A DNA stretch of 64,000 bases from Streptomyces sp. AP-93 (lineage in GTDB: Bacteria; Actinomycetota; Actinomycetes; Streptomycetales; Streptomycetaceae): positions 1 to 64,000 of the forward strand of contig NZ_JALGBX010000009.1 in NCBI RefSeq assembly GCF_022808175.1. Reading direction: 5' to 3'. The translations under genes and the position numbers were made by a program. Each line of letters opens with the position of its first letter. The first letter of the stretch is position 1. Shown here in pieces: positions 9,081 through 17,680 of this stretch. A model generated the notes under the pieces. It was not told the DNA's origin. It saw only the letters and a list, made by a program, of their open reading frames with translations, and did not search any database.

Positions 9081-10613
9081 GTGTCCCCCGTGCCCCAGCC
9101 GCACCGTCCCACCCGACCCGCCCTGCCCGCCCGGTCCGCCCGGCCGTCGCAGCGCGCGCCGCGGCCCGGCGGTCCGGCCGGATCCCGGGCGGGCGGGTAC
9201 CGGCCTGCGGACAGACCCCGATGGGGGGTCCGGCTCGCCGCGGGGCTGTCGGCGCTGGTCCTGGGCTCGGGAGCCCTCGGACACGCCGTGATGACCGGGC
9301 TGGACACCGGGATCCAGCGCGTGGACCCCTTCAAGGACATGAAGAACCGCCCGCAGGCCGGGCACGGGGTGAACTTCCTGCTCGTCGGCACCGACGGCCG
9401 CGACAAGATCACCGCCGAGGAGAAGCGCGAGTACCGCCTGGGCGGCGCGCCCTGCCACTGCACCGACACCGTCATGCTGGTCCACCTCTCGGCGGACCGG
9501 GCCCGGGCGAGTGTGGTCAGCCTCCCCCGCGACAGCTTCGTGGAGCTGCCCGCGCACGTGGACGGCTCCAGCGGCAAACCGCACGGGGCCCACCCCGTGA
9601 AGCTCAACGCCGCCTACGCCGAGGGCGGGCCCCAGCTGACCGTGCGCACCGTGGAGAACATGACCCGCGTGAAGATCGACCACTACCTGGAGGTCGACTT
9701 CACCAGCTTCATGAAGACGGTCGACGCCATGGGCGGCGTGGAGATCTGCACCGCCAAGACCATGAAGGACCCCAACACCGGCCTCGACCTGCTCCCCGGC
9801 ACCCACCGGCTCAGCGGCGGCCAGGCCCTGCAGTACGTGCGCTCGCGCCATGTCGACGGGGCCTCGGACCTGGGCCGGATGCAGCGCCAGCAGCGGTTCA
9901 TCGCCGCTCTGATCAAGCAGGCCACCGGGGGCGGGGTACTGCTCAACCCCGTCAAGTTCAAGCAGGTCAGCTCCACCCTGCTGGGCTCGGTGCGGGCCGA
10001 CAGGGGTTTCGGTTCGGAGCAGATGCTGGCGCTCGGGCAGGCGATGCGCGATTTCACCCCGTCCTCCTCGGAGTTCGCCTCCGTGCCCGTCGGCAACCCG
10101 TCCTTCCCGGTCAAGGGCATCGGCTCCACCGTGAAATGGGACGAGGGCAAGGCCGCGAAGCTCTTCCAGGCGCTGCGCGACGACCGCCCGCTGTCCCCGG
10201 CCCCCGCACCCGGCAAGCCGGTGCGCCGGCAGCCGGCGGTGCCGGTGGACGTGCCCCCGGGGCAGGTCCGGGTCCAGGTGGAGAACGGCACCCGGATCGA
10301 CGGACTGGGCACCCGGGTGGACTCGGCGCTGCGCGCCACCGGCTTCGACACCACCCGGGCTCCGGGGAACGGCGCGAGCCGGGAGGTCAAGCGCACGGTG
10401 ATCACGTACGACCCGCGCTGGGACCGGTCGGCCCGTACGGTGTCGACCGCGCTGCCCGGCAGTGAGATGCGGGCCGTGCGGGGGCAGGGGCGGACCGTCG
10501 TGGTGATCGCGGGCGCCGACTACCGCAAGGTGGTGGCGGTGCGCGCGGAGGACCCGTACCAGGGCGAATTCGGCGTGGTCACCGGTGACCAGGTGGTCTG
10601 CGGCGGCTCCTGA
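9081..10613 (+). CDS. LCP family ligase 4 with LytR_C domain
   Basis: 510 residues from a GTG. The cytoplasmic N-terminus is Pro/Arg-rich, the TM helix is at about 50-72, and the LCP domain has VGTDGRD and SLPRD blocks with a CHC pair before the TD motif. It ends with a LytR_C domain (VRVQVENGTRIDG onward). Divergent from the glycosyltransferase, with about 130 nt between them. Same predicted role as the other LCP proteins but more divergent in sequence than LCP 2 and 3. Confidence 0.88.
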   Translation: MSPVPQPHRPTRPALPARSARPSQRAPRPGGPAGSRAGGYRPADRPRWGVRLAAGLSALVLGSGALGHAVMTGLDTGIQRVDPFKDMKNRPQAGHGVNFLLVGTDGRDKITAEEKREYRLGGAPCHCTDTVMLVHLSADRARASVVSLPRDSFVELPAHVDGSSGKPHGAHPVKLNAAYAEGGPQLTVRTVENMTRVKIDHYLEVDFTSFMKTVDAMGGVEICTAKTMKDPNTGLDLLPGTHRLSGGQALQYVRSRHVDGASDLGRMQRQQRFIAALIKQATGGGVLLNPVKFKQVSSTLLGSVRADRGFGSEQMLALGQAMRDFTPSSSEFASVPVGNPSFPVKGIGSTVKWDEGKAAKLFQALRDDRPLSPAPAPGKPVRRQPAVPVDVPPGQVRVQVENGTRIDGLGTRVDSALRATGFDTTRAPGNGASREVKRTVITYDPRWDRSARTVSTALPGSEMRAVRGQGRTVVVIAGADYRKVVAVRAEDPYQGEFGVVTGDQVVCGGS

Positions 10614-10634
10614 CCGGACCCGGCGGGGAGGGGC

Positions 10635-11177
10635 CTAGACGTCGGCGTCCAGCCCCTGTGCGGACCGCTCTTCCCGCAGGTCGCGGATGGCCTGGCGGCG
10701 GGCGAGCCGGTGGGTGCGGCGGATCTGGGCCTCCTGGTAGCGCCGCTCGTCCCGCTCGGTCTCCCGGATCACCTGCGGGACCTGGCGGGGCTTGCCCTCG
10801 GCGTCGACCGCGGTGAAGACGAGGTAGGCGCTGCCGACCTGGGTGGCGGGGGTGGACTCGTTCCACCGCTCCGCGAGGACGCGTACGCCGATCTCCATGG
10901 AGGAGCGGCCGGTCCAGTTGCACTGGGCCTTGACGTGGACGAGGTCGCCGACGCGGACGGGGGCGAGGAAGGCCATCTCGTCCATGGAGGCGGTGACCGC
11001 CGGGCCGCCGGAGTGGCGGCCGGCCACGGCGCCGGCCGCGTCGTCCACCAGCTTCATGATCACACCGCCGTGCACCGTGCCGAGGAGGTTGGTGTCGTTG
11101 GCGGTCATGATGTGGCTCAGGGTGGTGCGGGAAGCCGAGATCGGCTTCCCCGCCGGGTCGCCCGGTATGTCTGTCAT
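10635..11177 (-). CDS. Hotdog-fold acyl-CoA thioesterase
   Basis: 180 residues. A single hotdog domain of the YciA/BACH (acyl-CoA hydrolase) type with the catalytic-region block NLLGTVHGGVIMKLVDDAA. The family hydrolyses acyl-CoA to free acid and CoA in the cytoplasm. The C-terminus is a charged Arg/Glu helix. Convergent with LCP 4, only about 20 nt between stops, and divergent from LCP 5. The role in this neighbourhood is not obvious. Confidence 0.88.
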   Translation of the reverse strand: MTDIPGDPAGKPISASRTTLSHIMTANDTNLLGTVHGGVIMKLVDDAAGAVAGRHSGGPAVTASMDEMAFLAPVRVGDLVHVKAQCNWTGRSSMEIGVRVLAERWNESTPATQVGSAYLVFTAVDAEGKPRQVPQVIRETERDERRYQEAQIRRTHRLARRQAIRDLREERSAQGLDADV

Positions 11178-11283
11178 GGGGACAGCTTAAGTGCGCTGCC
11201 CCGGCATCAGCTCTGCAACAGCACCGGTACGAAGAGCCACCCGGGGTGTTCCGCGGTCCTCCCGGCCAGGCATTCTTGGGGAC

Positions 11284-12657
11284 ATGAGTGACAGGGACGG
11301 GTGGAGCGGCGAGCAGGACCAGCGCGGCCGCCGCGATGACGGGTACGGCCGCGGCAGCGGCCAGGCGGAGCCGGAAGGCGCGCGGCGGATGAGGCACGTC
11401 CAGCGGCCCGGCCCCGGCCCCCAGGCGTCCCGGCAGCCCCAGCTGCCGCCGCAGCCGCAGCAGCCCCCGCGCCGCCCGGCTCAGCCGCCGGCCGGGCCCG
11501 CTTACGTGCCTCCGCAGCAGGACGGCTCGTACAGCGGCGGCAGCTCCGGCGGCAGCTACGACAGCGGCTACAACACCGGCCAGGTCTACGGCGGCGGCCA
11601 GGCCGCCCGCCCGCCCGCCGGGCCGCGCGGGCGCGGACCGGGTGGCCCCGGCGGCCCGGGCCGGTCGGCGGGACCGGCCCCGGACTGGCGCAAGCGGATC
11701 AAGATCGGCTCGATCGTGCTGGTCTCGGGCCTGCTCGTGACGGGCATCGGAACGTACTTCTGGGCCGACTCCAACGTCCGCCGCGAAGTCGACCTCTCCA
11801 AGGTCATCGAGCGCCCGAAGGAAGGCGACTGCACGACCTACCTGATCGTGGGCTCCGACAGCCGTGAGGGCATGTCCGCCGAGGACAAGAAGAAGCTCCA
11901 CACCGGCTCGGCCGAGGGCAAGCGCACCGACTCGATGATGATCCTCGCCAAGTGCTCCAGCGGGAACACGATGATCTCCCTGCCGCGCGACTCCGACGTG
12001 GAGATCCCGTCCTTCGTCGGCTCCGAGTCGGGCAAGAAGTTCGCGGGCACCGGCAAGCGGACCAAGCTGAACGCGGCGTACGCGCAGGACGGCCCGGAGC
12101 TGCTGGTGCGGACGGTGGAGTTCAACACCGGCCTGCGCATCGACCACTACGCGGAGATCGGCTTCGCCGGCTTCGCGAACATCGTGGACGCGCTGGGCGG
12201 GGTGGAGCTGAACATCGAGAAGGGGTTCAAGGACGAGAAGTCCGGGGCCGACTTCAAGGAGGGCACCCAGACGCTGAACGGCGAGCAGTCGCTGGCCTAC
12301 GTACGGACCCGGTACGCCTTCGCCGAGTCGGACCTGCAGCGGACCAAGAACCAGCAGAAGTTCCTGTCGGCGCTGGCCAGCCAGGCGGCGACCCCGACGA
12401 CGATCCTGAACCCGTTCTCGCTGTACCCGGTGCTGGGCGCGGGTCTGGACACGCTGATCGTGGACAAGGACATGGGCCTGTACGACATGGGGTCGATGTT
12501 CTTCGCGATGAAGGGCATCAGCGGCGGTGACGGCGTGTCCATGAACATGCCGATCTCCGGTCAGCGCGGCGGCAACCTCGTCTGGGACAAGGCGAAGGTG
12601 CAGCAGCTGGTCCAGCAGATCCAGAAGGACGAGAAGGTCACCGTCCGCGGGAACTGA
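11284..12657 (+). CDS. LCP family ligase 5
   Basis: 457 residues. A long Gln/Pro/Gly/Tyr-rich cytoplasmic region (about 1-135), a TM helix at 139-160, then an LCP domain with VGSDSREG and SLPRDSD blocks. There is no LytR_C domain; the protein stops soon after the LCP fold. I chose the ATG (MSDRDGW) rather than an in-frame ATG 93 nt upstream that has no family-like sequence. It is followed by a strong hairpin and a converging sugar-nucleotide pyrophosphorylase. Confidence 0.88.
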   Translation: MSDRDGWSGEQDQRGRRDDGYGRGSGQAEPEGARRMRHVQRPGPGPQASRQPQLPPQPQQPPRRPAQPPAGPAYVPPQQDGSYSGGSSGGSYDSGYNTGQVYGGGQAARPPAGPRGRGPGGPGGPGRSAGPAPDWRKRIKIGSIVLVSGLLVTGIGTYFWADSNVRREVDLSKVIERPKEGDCTTYLIVGSDSREGMSAEDKKKLHTGSAEGKRTDSMMILAKCSSGNTMISLPRDSDVEIPSFVGSESGKKFAGTGKRTKLNAAYAQDGPELLVRTVEFNTGLRIDHYAEIGFAGFANIVDALGGVELNIEKGFKDEKSGADFKEGTQTLNGEQSLAYVRTRYAFAESDLQRTKNQQKFLSALASQAATPTTILNPFSLYPVLGAGLDTLIVDKDMGLYDMGSMFFAMKGISGGDGVSMNMPISGQRGGNLVWDKAKVQQLVQQIQKDEKVTVRGN

Positions 12658-12688
12658 TCACGGAGGCGGGGCGCCCCTTGCCGGGGCG

Positions 12689-12730
12689 CCTGAGCCGACG
12701 CCCGGGCTCCGGCCCGGGCGTCGGCTCAGG
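12689..12730. terminator. Terminator hairpin overlapping a coding end
   Basis: A perfect 18-bp stem (12689-12706 with 12713-12730) and 6-nt loop between converging genes. The right arm includes the stop codon and last codon of the leftward pyrophosphorylase gene. A smaller GGCGCCCC/GGGGCGCC hairpin sits just left at 12670-12690. Confidence 0.8.
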
Positions 12731-13808
12731 CGTCGGAGGAGAACCGGATCGCCGCGTCGGGCAGCTGCGCCCCGCACCAGATCCGGGCGCCGGCACGGAG
12801 CTCGTTGTCGGCCCCCACGACGGCTCCGTCACCGATGACGGCGGCGTCCAGTACGGTCCGCGCGCCCACCGAGGCGCCGGCGCCGATCAGACTGGCGGAC
12901 ACCTGTGCGTCGGGGCCGACGACCGCGTCCGCCAGCACGATGGAGCCCTGGACGACCGCACCGGCCTCGACGCGGGCTCCGGCGCCCACGACGGTGCCCC
13001 CCGACAGCTTGGCGCCGGCCGCCACGTGGGCGCCGGGCAGGACGAGGGACTCGCCGCGGCGTCCGGGGACGGCCGGGGAGGGGACGACGCCGCGGACCAG
13101 GTCGGCGGAGGCCTGGATGATCGCCTCCGGCTTCCCGAGGTCCATCCAGTACGTGTTCTCGGTGACCCCGTGCAGGGTGGCCCCGGAGGCGAGCAGCCCG
13201 GGGAAGGTCTCGCGCTCCACGGAGACGGACCGGCCGGCCGGGATGGTGTCGATCACGCTGCGCCGGAAGACGTAGCAGCCGGCGTTGATCTGGTCGGTGA
13301 TGATCTCCTCGGGCGTCTGCGGCTTCTCGGTGAAGGCCAGCACCCGCCCGTGGGCGTCGGTGGGGACCAGGCCGAAGGCGCGCGGGTCGTCGACCCGGAC
13401 CAGGTGCAGCGAGACGTCGGCGTCGGCCGCCTTGTGCGATTCGACGAGCCCGGCGATGTCCAGGCCGGTGAGGATGTCCCCGTTGAAGACGAGCACGGAG
13501 GAGTCCGGCCCGCCGGTGAGCAGCCGCGCCGCGTTGCGGATGGCGCCGCCGGTGCCCAGGGGCTCGTCCTCGACCACGTACTCCAGGTGGACGCCGAAGT
13601 CGGACCCGTCCCCGAAGTAGGGCTCGAAGACCTCGGCGAGGTAGCAGGTGGCCATCACGATGTGCGTGACGCCGGCGGCGGCGGCGCGGGCGATCTGGTG
13701 GGCGAGGAAGGGAACACCTGCCGTGTGGACCATCGGCTTCGGCGTGTTCACCGTGACGGGGCGCAGCCGCGTCCCCTGTCCGCCGACCAGCAGGATCGCT
13801 TCCGTCAT
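12726..13808 (-). CDS. Sugar-1-phosphate nucleotidyltransferase (NDP-sugar pyrophosphorylase)
   Basis: 360 residues. The N-terminal nucleotidyltransferase domain has the LLVGGQGTRLRP pyrophosphorylase signature, then FNGDILTG and a TEKP block. The C-terminal part is a hexapeptide-repeat left-handed beta helix (many GAxV-type repeats), as in mannose-1-phosphate guanylyltransferases and related bacterial enzymes. It makes an NDP-sugar (GDP-mannose is the usual guess) from sugar-1-phosphate and NTP. The ATG has GGGGAG a few nt upstream and is preferred to one five codons earlier. Context: supplies activated sugar for the envelope glycosyltransferases nearby. Confidence 0.87.
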   Translation of the reverse strand: MTEAILLVGGQGTRLRPVTVNTPKPMVHTAGVPFLAHQIARAAAAGVTHIVMATCYLAEVFEPYFGDGSDFGVHLEYVVEDEPLGTGGAIRNAARLLTGGPDSSVLVFNGDILTGLDIAGLVESHKAADADVSLHLVRVDDPRAFGLVPTDAHGRVLAFTEKPQTPEEIITDQINAGCYVFRRSVIDTIPAGRSVSVERETFPGLLASGATLHGVTENTYWMDLGKPEAIIQASADLVRGVVPSPAVPGRRGESLVLPGAHVAAGAKLSGGTVVGAGARVEAGAVVQGSIVLADAVVGPDAQVSASLIGAGASVGARTVLDAAVIGDGAVVGADNELRAGARIWCGAQLPDAAIRFSSDA

Positions 13809-13949
13809 TTGCGTTCTCCCCAACCGGTTCCGGCGTACGAAGGTCCAAATTTAGCCCATCCGGGGGATCCCCAGGGGGCAGGTGCCCGATGTGTGCGGCC
13901 GTCTGCGCCGCTGCTCAGGGCGTCACGGCGGTCGCGGCGGTCATGTCGG

Positions 13950-14600
13950 TCAGGATGCGAAGGGGTTGGCGTGACCGGGGAGCTGCTGGCCGGGGCGCAG
14001 GAAGCGCTCCGCTCCCCGCTCGTCGCGCACCTGGAGGTACCCGGCGTCCCGCAGCCGCTGTGCGATCCGGCTCCGGCGGACCGCGCCGAACCGGAAGGCG
14101 CCGACCAGGAAGGCGGTGAGGGTGACGCCGACGACGAGCCCGAGGACCGGCTTTCCGAGGGCCGCCATGAAGAGGGCGGCGAAGGCGCAGAACCCGTACG
14201 CGGTCATCTGCTGGCGCTTGTCCACCGCGGCACCCCCGATGTCGAACCGGATCCGGTCCTTCATCCCGGCGACGGCCTCCGCCGCTTCCGCCAGGGGCTT
14301 GAGCGTTCCCTGCCGCATCCCCGGCACCGTCCCGCCGTTGCCCGCCTGCGGGTGTGCGGTGATCGCGGCCGCCTCGCGGGCCCGGGCCTCGGGGCGCGGG
14401 TCCCGGTACATCCGGACCAGGACGTACGCCTTCTGATGCCCGGTGCGCAGCGTCTCGTAGTACTCGAAGCCGTAGCACTCGGCGATGTGGGCCAGGGAGG
14501 CACCCCGCACGTGCTGGATGGTCCCGTTGGAGCCGATCTCCAGGACGTCCTGCCGGGCGATCTGCTGCATCAGTTCCGCTATGTCACGTTCTACGAACAC
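13950..14600 (-). CDS. Unrecognised membrane protein with two central TM helices
   Basis: 216 residues from a GTG with GGGGAA upstream (VFVERDIAELMQQIARQD). I do not recognise a family with certainty. A soluble alpha/beta-looking N-terminal part (about 1-110) is followed by two hydrophobic segments around 140-175, then a basic tail that may fold back on the membrane face. Codon use is typical for the region. It sits upstream of, and on the same strand as, the pyrophosphorylase gene, 140 nt away, so co-transcription is possible. Confidence 0.6.
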   Translation of the reverse strand: MFVERDIAELMQQIARQDVLEIGSNGTIQHVRGASLAHIAECYGFEYYETLRTGHQKAYVLVRMYRDPRPEARAREAAAITAHPQAGNGGTVPGMRQGTLKPLAEAAEAVAGMKDRIRFDIGGAAVDKRQQMTAYGFCAFAALFMAALGKPVLGLVVGVTLTAFLVGAFRFGAVRRSRIAQRLRDAGYLQVRDERGAERFLRPGQQLPGHANPFAS

Positions 14601-14692
14601 GTTCGTTCCCCGCCCCGAAACCCGCCCCTGATCCCGTACCGAAGACCGGCCGGGCGCACAGCCTAGCCACGCCGTACGGGGCGTCCGCGGCA

Positions 14693-14712
14693 CCCCCGGC
14701 ATATGTCGGGGG
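14693..14712. terminator. Short hairpin after the acyl-CoA dehydrogenase gene
   Basis: CCCCCG and CGGGGG flank an 8-nt AT-containing loop, 30 nt past the dehydrogenase stop. The stem is short, so this is a weak candidate. Confidence 0.35.
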
Positions 14713-14741
14713 CGCACGCGTTCACACGGGCCGGGGCCTGC

Positions 14742-15914
14742 CTACGGCAGGTTGCGGGCCATGACAATCCGCTGGATTTGGTTCGTTCCTTCGTAAATCT
14801 GAGTAATTTTCGCGTCGCGCATCATGCGCTCCACCGGGTAGTCACGGGTGTAGCCGTAGCCGCCGAGGAGCTGGACCGCGTCCGTGGTGACCTCCATGGC
14901 CACGTCGGAGGCGAAGCACTTGGCCGCGGCGCCGAAGAAGGTGAGGTCCTCGTGCGGGCCGCCGCCGGAGACGCGCTCCGAGCGGGCCGCGGCCGAGTAC
15001 GTCAGCTGTCGGGCGGCCTCGATCTTCATGGCCATGTCCGCGAGCATGAACTGCACGCCCTGGAAGTCGCCGATCGGCTTGCCGAACTGCTTGCGCTCCT
15101 GGACGTAGCCCTTGGCGTAGTCCAGGGCGCCCTGGGCGATGCCCAGCGCCTGGGCGGCGATGGTGATGCGCGTGTGGTCGAGGGTCTTCATCGCGGTGGC
15201 GAATCCGGTGCCCTCGGCGCCGATCATGCGGTCGGCGGGGATGCGGACGTTGTCGAGGTAGACCTCGCGCGTCGGGGAGCCCTTGATGCCGAGCTTCTTC
15301 TCCGGGGCGCCGAAGGAGACGCCCTCGTCGGACTTCTCGACGACGAAGGCCGAGATCCCCTTGGAACGCTTCTCCGGGTCGGTGACGGCCATGACCGTGT
15401 AGTACTCGGAGACGCCGGCGTTGGTGATCCAGCGCTTGACGCCGTTGAGCACCCAGAAGTCCCCGTCGCGCACGGCGCGGGTCTTCATGCCCGCGGCGTC
15501 CGAGCCCGCCTCGGGCTCGGAGAGGGCGTACGAGAACATCGCGTCGCCCTTGGCCAGCGGGCCGAGGTACTTGGCCTTGAGCTCCTCGGAACCGGAGAGG
15601 ATCACCGGGAGCGAGCCGAGCTTGTTGACCGCCGGGATGAGGGAGGAGGACGCGCAGACGCGGGCCACCTCCTCGATCACGATCACGGTCGCGAGGGCGT
15701 CGGCGCCCGCGCCGCCGTAGGTCTCGGGCACGTGGACGGCGTGCAGGTCGCTGGCGACGAGGGCGTCCAGGGCCTCCTGCGGAAAGCGGGACTCCTCGTC
15801 GACCGCGGCGGCGAAGGGCATGATCTTCGCCTCGGCGAGCGCGCGGACGGACTCGCGGAGCATGTCGTGCTCCTCGGCCGGGCGGTACAGGTCGAAGTCG
15901 GCAGAACCCGCCAA
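14742..15914 (-). CDS. Acyl-CoA dehydrogenase
   Basis: 390 residues, the normal length for the family. N-terminal helical domain, middle beta domain (YALSEPEAGSDAAGM and WITNAG blocks that contact FAD and substrate), and C-terminal helical domain with the catalytic Glu in IYEGTNQIQR. Oxidises acyl-CoA to enoyl-CoA in beta-oxidation or branched amino acid breakdown, passing electrons to ETF. Chain-length preference cannot be read from sequence. Divergent from ugd; the promoter side holds a TTAAC/GTTAA palindrome that may be an operator. Confidence 0.92.
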   Translation of the reverse strand: MAGSADFDLYRPAEEHDMLRESVRALAEAKIMPFAAAVDEESRFPQEALDALVASDLHAVHVPETYGGAGADALATVIVIEEVARVCASSSLIPAVNKLGSLPVILSGSEELKAKYLGPLAKGDAMFSYALSEPEAGSDAAGMKTRAVRDGDFWVLNGVKRWITNAGVSEYYTVMAVTDPEKRSKGISAFVVEKSDEGVSFGAPEKKLGIKGSPTREVYLDNVRIPADRMIGAEGTGFATAMKTLDHTRITIAAQALGIAQGALDYAKGYVQERKQFGKPIGDFQGVQFMLADMAMKIEAARQLTYSAAARSERVSGGGPHEDLTFFGAAAKCFASDVAMEVTTDAVQLLGGYGYTRDYPVERMMRDAKITQIYEGTNQIQRIVMARNLP

Positions 15915-15944
15915 GATCTCTCACTCCCCAGGTGGTGCGTGGTG

Positions 15945-15962
15945 TTAACTACCGTTAAGTAG
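15945..15962. promoter_or_regulatory. Overlapping palindromes upstream of acyl-CoA dehydrogenase
   Basis: TTAAC-TACC-GTTAA (15945-15958) overlaps CTAC-CGTTAA-GTAG (15949-15962), about 30-48 nt before the dehydrogenase ATG in an AT-richer patch. This looks like a repressor site, but the regulator is unknown. Confidence 0.4.
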
Positions 15963-16122
15963 CCCAAGCTTAGTATCCGGCCGCCGACCGCGACACGGCC
16001 GTCGCACGTGAGTTGCATGACAGCGGGGCGGCTACCCGGTGACGGACTCCGGAATGCATCCCCGGCCACCGGCCCGACTATGCTCGGTTGCCGCGAACGG
16101 CCCCGCACCTCCAGGAGCACTC

Positions 16123-17475
16123 ATGGCCCCCCTCAAGATCACTGTGATCGGCACCGGATACCTCGGCGCCACGCACGCCGCGGCAATGGCGGAGCTGGGG
16201 TTCGAGGTGCTCGGACTGGACGTGGTGCCGGAGAAGATCGCCATGCTGGCCGGCGGGCGCGTGCCCATGTACGAGCCGGGGCTGGAGGAACTGCTGGCCG
16301 CGCACGTGGCCGGACTGCCGGGCTCCACGGGCCGGCTGCGCTTCACCACCTCCTGGGAGGAGGTCGGCGCCTTCGGCGACGTCCACTTCGTCTGCGTGAA
16401 CACCCCGCAGAAGCACGGCGAGTACGCCTGCGACATGAGTTACGTCGACTCCGCCATGGAATCGCTCGCCCCGCACCTGACCCGGCCCGCCCTGGTCGTC
16501 GGCAAGTCCACCGTGCCCGTCGGCTCCGCCGAGCGCCTCGCCGCGAAGCTGACCGCGCTCGCCCCGGCCGGCGAGGAGATCGAGCTCGCCTGGAACCCGG
16601 AGTTCCTGCGCGAGGGCTTCGCCGTCCAGGACACCCTGCACCCGGACCGGATCGTCATCGGGGTCGACGGCGAGCGCGGCGAACGCGCCGAGAAGGTCCT
16701 GCGGGAGGTCTACGCGACCCCCATGGGCGAGGGCACGCCGCTGGTCGTCACCGACTTCCCCACCGCCGAGCTGGTCAAGACCGCCGCCAACTCCTTCCTC
16801 GCCACGAAGATCTCCTTCATCAACGCCATGGCCGAGGTCTGCGAGGCCGCCGGCGGCGACGTGGCGAAGCTGGCCGAGGCCATCGGACACGACGAGCGCA
16901 TCGGCAAGAAGTTCCTGCGCGCCGGCATCGGTTTCGGCGGGGGCTGCCTGCCCAAGGACATCCGCGCGTTCATGGCGAGGGCCGGCGAGCTCGGCGCCGA
17001 CCAGGCCCTGACCTTCCTGCGCGAGGTCGACTCCATCAACATGCGCCGCCGCGGCCACATGGTCGAGCTGGCCCGCGAGGCCGTCGGCGGTTCCTTCCTC
17101 GGCAAGCGCGTCGCCGTCCTGGGCGCCACCTTCAAGCCGGACTCCGACGACGTCCGCGACTCCCCCGCGCTGAACGTGGCCGGCCAGATCCACCTCCAGG
17201 GCGGCCAGGTCACCGTCTACGACCCCAAGGGCATGGACAACGCCCGCCGGGTCTTCCCCACCCTCGGGTACGCGGGCACCGCCCTGGACGCCGCCCGCGG
17301 CGCCGAGGTCGTCCTGCACCTCACCGAGTGGCGGGAGTTCCGCGACCTGGATCCCGCCGCCCTCGGCGAGGTCGTCACCGACCGGCTCGTCCTCGACGGC
17401 CGCAACGCCCTCGACCCCGACCGGTGGCGCGCCGCCGGCTGGACCTACCGCGCGATGGGCCGCCCCCGCGCCTGA
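16123..17475 (+). CDS. ugd: UDP-glucose 6-dehydrogenase
   Basis: 450 residues. N-terminal Rossmann domain (ITVIGTGYLGATHAA), a VGKSTVPVGS block, and the catalytic Cys in GFGGGCLPKD with the NSFLATKISF segment. The C-terminal UDP-binding domain has GATFKPDSDDVRDSP. Makes UDP-glucuronate from UDP-glucose with two NAD+. The product feeds wall or capsule polymers, which fits the glycosyltransferase and LCP genes nearby. The ATG is preceded by AGGAG. The stop codon runs straight into a heptanucleotide repeat. Confidence 0.92.
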   Translation: MAPLKITVIGTGYLGATHAAAMAELGFEVLGLDVVPEKIAMLAGGRVPMYEPGLEELLAAHVAGLPGSTGRLRFTTSWEEVGAFGDVHFVCVNTPQKHGEYACDMSYVDSAMESLAPHLTRPALVVGKSTVPVGSAERLAAKLTALAPAGEEIELAWNPEFLREGFAVQDTLHPDRIVIGVDGERGERAEKVLREVYATPMGEGTPLVVTDFPTAELVKTAANSFLATKISFINAMAEVCEAAGGDVAKLAEAIGHDERIGKKFLRAGIGFGGGCLPKDIRAFMARAGELGADQALTFLREVDSINMRRRGHMVELAREAVGGSFLGKRVAVLGATFKPDSDDVRDSPALNVAGQIHLQGGQVTVYDPKGMDNARRVFPTLGYAGTALDAARGAEVVLHLTEWREFRDLDPAALGEVVTDRLVLDGRNALDPDRWRAAGWTYRAMGRPRA

Positions 17476-17557
17476 CGCGCGACGCGCGACGCGCGACGCT
17501 CGACGCTCGACGCTCGACCTGCGACGACCGACCCGCGACCGCCGACCCGCGACCCCG
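17474..17557. repeat. Tandem heptanucleotide repeat
   Basis: Twelve 7-nt units of the form GACSNNC: three GACGCGC, three GACGCTC, then diverging units. The array begins within the ugd stop codon and ends before the next gene. The period is exactly 7 nt. It looks like slipped-strand expansion. Confidence 0.8.
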
Positions 17558-17680
17558 GCAGCCGACCCCCGGCAGCCCTTGATCCGCTTCGTTGCGGAAT
17601 GCGCGGTTTCACATCTCGTCACCGGATCGTTGGCCAGAGCAGCCGGGACCGCGCGCGAGGGATCGCTAGACTCGCGGCCG

